Of a stretch of DNA of 13,977 bases, positions 6,014 through 11,722 are shown piece by piece (the stretch's first letter is position 1; every line of letters begins with the position of its first letter). The stretch lies in assembly GCA_002295885.1 (NCBI GenBank), contig DBGM01000050.1:1-13977 (forward strand), written 5' to 3'. A model generated the notes under the pieces. It did no database searches and was not told the DNA's origin. It saw only the letters and a program-made list of their open reading frames with translations. The DNA is from Phycisphaerales bacterium UBA854. Lineage in GTDB: Bacteria; Planctomycetota; Phycisphaerae; Phycisphaerales; SM1A02. A program made the position numbers and the translations under genes.

Positions 6014-6664
6014 ATGAAGGACGGAACCGGAAGAACGAAGCAGGTCGAAACGCTCGTGCGTCAGGCGACCGACGCGCTGAACCAGTCCGCCTGGTTCGAC
6101 GCCGAAGCGGCCGCTTCCAAAGCCATGTCGTCCTGTCGAGCCCGGACCGATTGGGACATGATGATCGAGCTTGCGTTGATCCTGCGGGAGGCCCGCAAGG
6201 GACGGCGCGGTAGTTCGCTGGTCAAGGGCACGGTGCGAATACTGGATGAGGGCATTCCCGAGGACATGGAGTTCACCGCCGGGCGGTACCTGGTCCAGCC
6301 GCCACGCGTCGGCGCCGACGCCCGCCGGGTTCGCCTCCAGTGCCTCGAGGACGAGATTCCGGTGCTCGTCGTCTGCCGCGAACCGACCACCTCCAGCGGT
6401 CTGGTTCCCATCGTGTCCATCGCACCGGGCACGACGGTGCGGACCAAGATCAAGCCGCCCTCGAACGAGCGCAAGCCGACCGCCGCATGGTTCCAGTCCG
6501 CACTGGACGCCCTCGCCGAGGCGGCCATGGAACGGATCGACCCCGCCCAGGACGTCGAACGACGGATCGACGCCATTCTGGGATGTCTGGATGCGGTTCC
6601 GGATTCCGATCCGCTGCACGACATGCTGGCCGACGCCTGCCGGGAAGCCCGGGACCGCGACTGA
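6014..6664 (+). CDS. Uncharacterised cytosolic protein, 216 residues, TPR-like N-terminus
   Basis: I do not recognise a named family. Residues 9-62 look like paired helices of the tetratricopeptide kind (QATDALNQSAWFDAEAAASKA, then an ILREARKG helix end), suggesting a protein-binding role. A middle basic and strand-rich part (about 88-148) contains GRYLVQPPRVGADARRVR and a hydrophobic IPVLVV segment, and the C-terminal 60 residues are again helical and acidic. There is no signal peptide or membrane helix. The ATG at 6014 follows GGAAG at a usable distance. It begins 18 bases after the 190-residue gene and ends about 90 bases before the membrane protein gene. The function is unknown; the pair with the preceding gene may act together, but this rests on position only. 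Confidence 0.78.
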   Translation: MKDGTGRTKQVETLVRQATDALNQSAWFDAEAAASKAMSSCRARTDWDMMIELALILREARKGRRGSSLVKGTVRILDEGIPEDMEFTAGRYLVQPPRVGADARRVRLQCLEDEIPVLVVCREPTTSSGLVPIVSIAPGTTVRTKIKPPSNERKPTAAWFQSALDALAEAAMERIDPAQDVERRIDAILGCLDAVPDSDPLHDMLADACREARDRD

Positions 6665-6686
6665 AGGCCCCAGCCGCGAAGATGAC

Positions 6687-6692
6687 TATGAT
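6687..6692 (+). promoter_or_regulatory. Candidate -10 element upstream of the membrane protein-lptB run
   Basis: TATGAT matches five of six bases of the -10 consensus and sits in the 90-base gap before the gene at 6755. Transcription would begin near 6699, leaving a leader of about 55 bases. No -35 of quality is found at 16-18 bases. It could give lptB and its upstream partner their own promoter. Confidence 0.3.
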
Positions 6693-6754
6693 GAAATCGC
6701 AAGGCGGCGGCTGTCCACCGTCGATGCCATGACTGCCTCTTTCCAGGAATGTTC

Positions 6755-7711
6755 ATGAGCGACGCAACCGAACCAACGACCAGCCCCGGCGAGACGCTGG
6801 AATCACGGATCGCACCGAGTTTCCGGCTCCGGTCGATCCTGATCATGCTGATGTGTCTGGTCCTTGGACTGTGGGGCGTGTACGACTACGTCTGGGCCAT
6901 TCCGACCCAGGCGGAACACGCGCTCCGCCGCGACGTCTCCCAGGACGTGCTCGAACTGCTGGAGACGGCGGCCAGTCCCGACTACAACACCGAAGCGCGG
7001 GACCGCGTCGTGACGCGTCTGACCAGCTGGCTGCAGGGTCTGGATGCGACCACCACCATCGATCCCGCAGGGATCGACGATGTCGAGCCCGCATCGAACG
7101 AGGCGTGGATGATCTCCATGGCCATCTACATCCAGGGCCTCGAGTCGAAGCCGACCCGGGGCGGTGAACCGTCGGACGCGATGCGGATGGCCGGCGTGGT
7201 CGCAAACCGGTCGATGAATCTCTACGGCGACGCCCAGGCGCCGTCCGCCTACGACCGGCCGGTCCAGTGGCTGTTCATCCTGTCGCTGCTCTTCGTTCCG
7301 TTCTACGGCTGGAACCTGCTGAAGTACGGCCCCGGCGTGTACCAGCTCGATCCGGACGGAACCCTCCATCTTCCCGAGGGGACTTGGTCCCGGGACGAGA
7401 TCGCCGACATCGACATGAGCCGCTGGATGGCGAAGTCCACCGCCGTCGTCGAGCACGTCGACGGAACCCGCATCAAACTCGATGCCTACATCTACAAGAA
7501 TCTGCATCTGATCATCGGCGCAATCGCCCACCGGTTCCATCCCGACCAGTGGGAGGAGGACGGCCGCAAGGTCAAGCCCGTAGCTGAAGGACAGACAAAA
7601 GAAGAAGTGTCGCGCACTGTCGAAGAGCATGCTGAAGGTAATGTCACCCTTCGTCGCACGACCATCGACGAGATCGAGATCCACCCTGATGACAATGGAC
7701 GGGACGACTGA
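6755..7711 (+). CDS. Two-helix inner-membrane protein with possible PH-like domain
   Basis: This 318-residue protein is not a family I can name. It has a polar N-tail, a first membrane helix at about 27-49 (LIMLMCLVLGLWGVYDYVW), a soluble loop of about 120 residues that would be periplasmic, a second membrane helix at about 171-190 (QWLFILSLLFVPFYGWNLL), and a C-terminal part that would be cytosolic. Residues about 195-265 (GVYQLDPDGTLHLPEGTW, then a Trp-Met-Lys block and VDGTRIKLDAY) resemble the strand pattern of bacterial PH-like domains; this is inference. The tail after 270 is charged. ATG 6755 is preferred over ATG 6749 because AGGA at 6745-6748 is six bases from it and too close to the other. 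It ends two bases before the lptB ATG, so the two are almost surely co-transcribed. It is not a recognisable LptC, LptF or LptG. Confidence 0.85.
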   Translation: MSDATEPTTSPGETLESRIAPSFRLRSILIMLMCLVLGLWGVYDYVWAIPTQAEHALRRDVSQDVLELLETAASPDYNTEARDRVVTRLTSWLQGLDATTTIDPAGIDDVEPASNEAWMISMAIYIQGLESKPTRGGEPSDAMRMAGVVANRSMNLYGDAQAPSAYDRPVQWLFILSLLFVPFYGWNLLKYGPGVYQLDPDGTLHLPEGTWSRDEIADIDMSRWMAKSTAVVEHVDGTRIKLDAYIYKNLHLIIGAIAHRFHPDQWEEDGRKVKPVAEGQTKEEVSRTVEEHAEGNVTLRRTTIDEIEIHPDDNGRDD

Positions 7712-7713
7712 CG

Positions 7714-8448
7714 ATGGCTCTGCTCGCGGCCCAGAATCTGATCAAGAGCTACTCGGGTCGCCGGGTGGTCGACGAGGTCAGCTTCACGGTGGGGGAGGGA
7801 GAAGTCGTCGGTCTGCTCGGTCGCAACGGCGCCGGCAAGACCACCTCGTTCCGGATGGTGATCGGCATGATCTCGCCGGAGGGGGGTACGGTCTCCTTCG
7901 ACGGCCAGGACGTGACCGCCCTGCCCATGTACCAGCACGCACGCCGGGGCATGGGATACCTCAGTCAGGAACCGAGCATCTTCCAGCGGCTGTCCGTCCG
8001 TGACAACCTGTTGGCGGTCCTCGAGACCACGTCGATGGATCGGCCGAAACAGAACGAACGCTGCCGGGAACTGCTGGACCAGTTCAACATCGCCCACAAG
8101 GCGGACGATCTGGCGCGAACCTGCTCCGGCGGCGAACGTCGTCGACTGGAGATCGCCCGGGCGATGATCAACCGTCCGCGACTGCTCCTGCTCGACGAAC
8201 CATTCGCCGCCGTCGACCCACATACCGTCGAGGAGCTCCAGGCCGAGGTGCGCAAGCTTGCCGAGCAGGGGATCGCGGTGCTCGTCACCGACCACAACGT
8301 GCAGCAGACCCTCCGGATCTGCGACCGCGCCTACATCATCCATTCCGGTCGGAACCTGCGCGAGGGTGATCCCCGGACCATCATCAACGATCCTGAGGTG
8401 CGCGATGCCTACCTCGCATCGACCTTCCGTGGAGACGAGTTCGATTGA
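7714..8448 (+). CDS. lptB: Lipopolysaccharide export ABC transporter ATPase LptB
   Basis: LptB is the cytosolic ATPase of the LptB2FGC complex that extracts lipopolysaccharide from the inner membrane and pushes it toward the outer membrane. The 244 residues show Walker A GRNGAGKTT (36-44), Q-loop Gln85 in GYLSQEPSIF, signature CSGGERRRLEIARA (137-150), Walker B LLLLDEP (157-163), the D-loop AAVDP (165-169) and switch His194 in TDHN. The stretches ARRGMGYLSQEPSIFQRLSV and VTDHNVQQTL closely follow E. coli LptB, separating it from LivF/LivG-type ATPases. Size is normal. No lptA, lptC, lptF or lptG is visible nearby; it is preceded two bases away by a two-helix membrane protein and its stop overlaps the start of a PEGA lipoprotein gene. 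It implies an outer membrane with LPS or a similar glycolipid. Confidence 0.94.
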   Translation: MALLAAQNLIKSYSGRRVVDEVSFTVGEGEVVGLLGRNGAGKTTSFRMVIGMISPEGGTVSFDGQDVTALPMYQHARRGMGYLSQEPSIFQRLSVRDNLLAVLETTSMDRPKQNERCRELLDQFNIAHKADDLARTCSGGERRRLEIARAMINRPRLLLLDEPFAAVDPHTVEELQAEVRKLAEQGIAVLVTDHNVQQTLRICDRAYIIHSGRNLREGDPRTIINDPEVRDAYLASTFRGDEFD

Positions 8449-8936
8449 TGCGAACCGCAAGACGATTCATCCTGCCCGCCTTCCTCGCCTTCACCTGCGT
8501 CGCCACCAGCGGGTGCGTGCGCAGGACCCTCCGCATCTCGAGCACGCCTCCGGGGGCGCTGGTCTGGGTGAACCACCGCGAGGTCGGGCGGACCCCGCTG
8601 GAGGTCGACTTCACCTACTACGGCAACTACGACGTCCAGCTTTCGCACGACGATCACGAACCAGTCCTGACGGAAGCCGGTGCACATCCGCCGGCCTGGG
8701 ACATGATCGGGCCCGACCTCCTGTTCGAGGTCGCTCCCTTCCAGTTCCAGAGCGTGGTCGAATGGCACTTCGATCTCGAACCGCGCAGCGACGACATGGG
8801 CGCCCTGGTCGATCGGGCGAGGGATCTCCGTTCCCGAACCGTGAAGCCGACCGACCAGCGGATGTCGACGGTACGGGTCGATGCCGACGGACGCGTCGAA
8901 GGCCCTGCAGAGGGCAATGACGCGGCGGTTGAGTGA
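8448..8936 (+). CDS. PEGA-domain lipoprotein
   Basis: This 162-residue protein begins with a basic start and hydrophobic core (RRFILPAFLAF) ending in VATSGC, a fair lipobox with the lipidated Cys at 23. Residues about 28-70 form a PEGA domain, named for a Pro-Glu-Gly-Ala-like motif and here seen as ISSTPPGALVWVNHREVGRT followed by a FTYYGNYDVQL strand. Such short beta-domains sit on the cell surface or in the periplasm and have no known enzymatic activity. The segment after 80 is acidic with WDMIGPDLLFEVAPFQF and ends in a disordered tail. The ATG at 8448 shares its first base with the lptB TGA stop, so translation is probably coupled; an adjacent in-frame TTG three bases earlier is less likely. 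Its tie to lptB suggests an envelope role, possibly in outer-membrane assembly, but this is inference. Confidence 0.85.
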   Translation: MRTARRFILPAFLAFTCVATSGCVRRTLRISSTPPGALVWVNHREVGRTPLEVDFTYYGNYDVQLSHDDHEPVLTEAGAHPPAWDMIGPDLLFEVAPFQFQSVVEWHFDLEPRSDDMGALVDRARDLRSRTVKPTDQRMSTVRVDADGRVEGPAEGNDAAVE

Positions 8937-8965
8937 TTCCCGCCCCGGTCCCGCCGATTCAAGTC

Positions 8966-8971
8966 AATAAT
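8966..8971 (+). promoter_or_regulatory. Candidate -10 element before the coiled-coil secreted protein gene
   Basis: AATAAT is an unusually AT-rich hexamer in this GC-rich gap and matches five of six bases of the -10 consensus. Transcription would start near 8978, leaving a leader of about 30 bases with the AAGGAG ribosome site. No matching -35 is seen at 16-18 bases. Confidence 0.3.
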
Positions 8972-8996
8972 GTCGGGTGATCCGCGATGCACGCGG

Positions 8997-9002
8997 AAGG
9001 AG
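8997..9002 (+). promoter_or_regulatory. Shine-Dalgarno site fixing the start at 9010
   Basis: AAGGAG lies seven bases before ATG 9010. It shows that the earlier in-frame start at 8977 is not used, and that the protein begins directly with its signal peptide. Confidence 0.8.
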
Positions 9003-9009
9003 AACTCCC

Positions 9010-9894
9010 ATGCCCGCACGAACCTGCATCGCCCTGCTTCTGCTGTCCACCGCAGTCGTGATCGCGGATGCACCGGAGGAACCGGTCATTCCGACGACCC
9101 CCGACGACATCGCTCCGCCGACCGAAGGCGAACTGGAGCGGATCCGGCTCTCGCTCCCGAACGGTCTGGGCGTGAAGTCCAGTCGCTCCGACCTCTGGAC
9201 CGAACTGCTCGATCAAGCCGTGGATGCCGTCCGGCTCCGCGAGCGGCTCGCGCAGTCCCGGGCCGACATCGCGCTGCTCCAGAAGGAACTCGACGAACTG
9301 CGTCAGTTCATCCTCGACCACGAGGAGTTCGGAACCGACTACGAGAAGTACCGCGAGGTCCGGGCGGTGGCCGAGCGGGAGGCGAGACGCCGGATGGTCG
9401 AGCAGCGACGTCGACAGATGGACGAACAGCGGGCCCGGCAGTTGAAGGATCGGAACGCCCGGCAACAGAAGCGGGATGAGGCGGAGCAGGACCAGCGTTT
9501 CGCGGAGGCCGGATTCCAGCCCATCGGCCTCGACGTGTTCCTGGGACGATCGTCCTTCTTCTACGCGCCCCGCGACGCCACGCAGCCCACCGTTATCTAC
9601 ACCCCGGGCCGGTACGGCACGAGGTACGTCAACCCCGGGGACAGCGACGAGATCGACTACACATCGATGACGATATCCGGCAGCGTCCTGAACGGAACCG
9701 GCGACATCCGGAACGTCGGGGTCGCGATCACGTTCTTCGACGAGTACGACAACCAGATCGGGGCTGAGATCATCCAGATCGAGAATGCTCGACCGAACGT
9801 CCCTTATCCGTTCACGGCCAAGATCGAGATGGCCCTCAACCGGCCCTTCGCCAGCCACTCGTCGTACGTGCTGTACTCCGACCCGCTACCCTGA
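9010..9894 (+). CDS. Exported coiled-coil protein with FxLYD-like C-terminal domain
   Basis: The 294-residue protein starts with a signal peptide (CIALLLLSTAVVIA, cleavage probably near residue 19). After a Pro- and acid-rich linker, residues about 62-165 form a long charged helix with heptad-like spacing, very rich in Arg, Glu and Gln (EREARRRMVEQRRRQMDEQR), likely a coiled coil. A globular part follows from about 168, and residues 220-292 resemble the FxLYD beta-domain: SGSVLNGTGDIRNVGVAITF, then FFDEYDNQIG and SSYVLYSDP at the end. FxLYD domains are extracytoplasmic and bind no known ligand in general. The protein is probably periplasmic or surface-exposed with a structural or scaffold role; no enzyme motif is visible. 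Its own promoter-like element and good ribosome site separate it from the lipoprotein gene 73 bases upstream. Confidence 0.82.
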   Translation: MPARTCIALLLLSTAVVIADAPEEPVIPTTPDDIAPPTEGELERIRLSLPNGLGVKSSRSDLWTELLDQAVDAVRLRERLAQSRADIALLQKELDELRQFILDHEEFGTDYEKYREVRAVAEREARRRMVEQRRRQMDEQRARQLKDRNARQQKRDEAEQDQRFAEAGFQPIGLDVFLGRSSFFYAPRDATQPTVIYTPGRYGTRYVNPGDSDEIDYTSMTISGSVLNGTGDIRNVGVAITFFDEYDNQIGAEIIQIENARPNVPYPFTAKIEMALNRPFASHSSYVLYSDPLP

Positions 9895-9900
9895 GCCACC

Positions 9901-10329
9901 ATGAATGCGGAACCGATCCCACCGGGCGGCCCACGCCGACGCTCGATCATCCCCCTGCTCGTCATCCTCACGGCGGGAGGTCTGTTTCTCTGGGGACAGG
10001 CGAGGGATTCGGAACTGACGCGTACCGTGGCCGAAACGGCCCGACGGGCCGCCCTGTCCGTCTGCGACTCGACCCCGATGCCGGCGTCGCTGCACTGGAC
10101 CGTCTCCGAATTCAAGTCCACCTTCATCGGTGCGATCGAACCCGCGTGCGCCGGTGGAAATCCGGAACGGCCGATCGGCGCGACTGCCGTTCCGGGTGAC
10201 CGGGAGGATCGGGACGGCAAGGCCACTCACATCGTCACCGTGTCCCACGGGGCGGTCCCGCTGCTCCAGATGCGGGTTCACGCCCTCGAACCGGACCTGA
10301 TCACCGTGATCGGGTGGTCGAGGCCCTGA
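9901..10329 (+). CDS. Short membrane-anchored protein of unknown function
   Basis: This 142-residue protein has a basic cytosolic N-tail (PRRRS) followed by one membrane helix at about 15-32 (IIPLLVILTAGGLFLWG), placing the rest outside the cytosol. The exported part has two Cys (54 and 83) that could form a disulfide, and a C-terminal strand-rich region (THIVTVSHGAVPLLQMRVHA, then LITVIGW). I recognise no family. It could be a pilin-like or small envelope protein by shape only. It starts six bases after the coiled-coil protein stop with no Shine-Dalgarno sequence, so it is probably co-transcribed and perhaps reached by coupling. The frame is open with GC-rich third positions, supporting a real gene. 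Confidence 0.72.
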   Translation: MNAEPIPPGGPRRRSIIPLLVILTAGGLFLWGQARDSELTRTVAETARRAALSVCDSTPMPASLHWTVSEFKSTFIGAIEPACAGGNPERPIGATAVPGDREDRDGKATHIVTVSHGAVPLLQMRVHALEPDLITVIGWSRP

Positions 10330-10349
10330 TCCCGATATCCTGTAAACCC

Positions 10350-11279
10350 ATGGACGTCTGGCTGAATGGACAATTCGTCGGTGCCGACTCGGCGGCCATC
10401 CCCGTCTTCGACGCGGGATTCCAGCACGGGGTCGGTCTCTTTGAAACGATGCACGCCGAACACGGACGAGTCTTCCGCGCCCGGGAACACGTGGAGCGGC
10501 TTGCCGAATCCGCGCGGATCCTCCGCATGAGCGAACGGCTGCACGTCGACCCCCTGGTGGAGGCGGTGCAGCGGACCGTCGAACACAACTCGATGGATCG
10601 GGCGCGGGTCCGGCTGACCGTGACCGGGGGCGATCTGAACATGCTGCAGTCGACGGGCGCGTCCCCGCAGGATCCGACGGTGCTCGTGACCTGCCAGCCT
10701 CCGACCGACTATCCCGGCGAGTTCTTCACGAAGGGAATCGGCATCGTGTTCGCGGGCGGACGACTCTCCCCCTGGACCCCGGAAGCCGGACACAAGACGC
10801 TCAACTACTGGCCGAACATCCTCGCTCTGCAGGAAGCCGCCGCTCAGCGCGCGGGAGAGGCCGTGTGGCTGACGCCCGAAGCGAACATCGCCTGCGGATG
10901 CGTGAGCAACGTCTTCATCGTGCACGATGGAACCCTGGTGACACCACCGGCCCGGAACGAGGAACCCTGCGCCGTGATGCCCGGAATCACCCGGGCCGCG
11001 GTCATCGAACTGGCCGGGTCGATGAACATCCCCGTCGAGCGGAGGAACGTGTCGGTCGACGACTTCCTCGGGGCCGACGAGGTCTTCCTCACCAATTCCA
11101 GCTGGCATGTCCTCCCCGTGACGAGCGTGCTCGTGCGGGCCGGCACCGGTGAACAGGGCGAGGACGGCGAACCCGTCGTCGAACTGCAGCCGCATGCCAT
11201 CGGGGACCGGACCGTCGGGGATACGACCAGCGATCTGCGGACGGCGCTGCTGGCCTGCATCGATCGCGAGACGAGCTGA
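10350..11279 (+). CDS. Class IV PLP-dependent aminotransferase or aminodeoxychorismate lyase
   Basis: This is a 309-residue fold-type IV PLP enzyme, the group holding branched-chain aminotransferase (IlvE), D-amino-acid aminotransferase and 4-amino-4-deoxychorismate lyase (PabC). Seen are the N-terminal VWLNGQFV start, PVFDAGFQHGVGLFETM (18-34), the PLP lysine Lys149 in GHKTLNYWPN, the glutamate-to-NVF region VWLTPEANIACGCVSNVF, PGITRAAVIELA, and ADEVFLTNSSWHVLPV. The SNVF, GITR and FLTNS blocks occur in all three subgroups, and I cannot fix the substrate. ATG 10350 is chosen because the family starts at the WLNG strand; GTG 10314 would add 12 residues overlapping the previous gene. No ribosome site is obvious. 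Its stop directly abuts the stop of the convergent membrane protein gene. Confidence 0.88.
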   Translation: MDVWLNGQFVGADSAAIPVFDAGFQHGVGLFETMHAEHGRVFRAREHVERLAESARILRMSERLHVDPLVEAVQRTVEHNSMDRARVRLTVTGGDLNMLQSTGASPQDPTVLVTCQPPTDYPGEFFTKGIGIVFAGGRLSPWTPEAGHKTLNYWPNILALQEAAAQRAGEAVWLTPEANIACGCVSNVFIVHDGTLVTPPARNEEPCAVMPGITRAAVIELAGSMNIPVERRNVSVDDFLGADEVFLTNSSWHVLPVTSVLVRAGTGEQGEDGEPVVELQPHAIGDRTVGDTTSDLRTALLACIDRETS

Positions 11280-11591
11280 TCAGCGTCGCTTGCCCGAAGG
11301 CGGGATCACCCGGACGTTCTGACGTCGGGCGTCGTCCGGACCTCCGGGACGCACGGCACGGCCCGTGAACAGGCCGATGACCCGATTGACTCCGATCAGC
11401 ACCGCGAAGACGGTGGTGGCGACGATCGCCGCCAGCAGCAGCAGCAGCATGATCGGGATGCCCACGACCAGCAGGAAGGTGATCGTCGCCGCCCGCATCA
11501 CCCAGGAGGGTTGCCGGCTCGCCGCCTGGAAGACCGAGGCGAATCGATCCCCTCCGGGGTACACGAAGCGAATTTTCGGAATCTCGGGCAT
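11280..11591 (-). CDS. Small membrane protein, 103 residues
   Basis: A 103-residue protein with a polar start (MPEIPKIRFVYPGGDRFASV), a long hydrophobic stretch at about 34-76 wide enough for one long or two membrane helices, including a run of five Leu (49-53), and a very basic, Arg-rich tail (GGPDDARRQNVRV, ending SGKRR). The short N- and C-tails would both be cytosolic if two helices form. I recognise no family. The ATG at 11591 is the best start; longer upstream readings have Pro- and Arg-rich residues with no membrane or signal character and cross toward the dnaE promoter. There is no Shine-Dalgarno sequence, and a TACAAT hexamer lies only seven bases upstream, so it may be leaderless. 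It is convergent with the aminotransferase and divergent from dnaE. Confidence 0.7.
   Translation of the reverse strand: MPEIPKIRFVYPGGDRFASVFQAASRQPSWVMRAATITFLLVVGIPIMLLLLLAAIVATTVFAVLIGVNRVIGLFTGRAVRPGGPDDARRQNVRVIPPSGKRR
11433..11447. repeat. Five tandem CAG (CTG on the coding strand) triplets
   Basis: A (CAG)5 tract on the plus strand reads as CTG on the minus strand and encodes the Leu run in the membrane segment of the 103-residue protein. Slippage would change the helix length by whole residues without a frameshift. It is short and may simply reflect preferred Leu codons. Confidence 0.6.
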
Positions 11592-11598
11592 CGCCGCG

Positions 11599-11604
11599 AT
11601 TGTA
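11599..11604 (-). promoter_or_regulatory. Candidate -10 element for the small membrane protein gene
   Basis: TACAAT on the minus strand matches five of six bases of the -10 consensus and ends seven bases before the ATG at 11591. Transcription would then begin at or next to the A of the start codon, giving a leaderless message. No good -35 box is seen. Confidence 0.4.
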
Positions 11605-11722
11605 GCCGTCGCCGCACCGTGGGGGTCGTGCCAGGCGGTGAATTGCACCATCCCGCAGGGTCGACCTGTCGGTGGGGGGGACGAGCGGGTAGCCTGATGG
11701 GATCCCACGGAATGCACCGCAC

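Noticed and set aside
5285..6619. Upstream extension of the phosphatase to a 595-residue protein
   Set aside because: The extra part runs antisense through two plus-strand genes and has no family motif. The GTG at 5284 has a ribosome site and begins exactly at the family's normal N-terminus.
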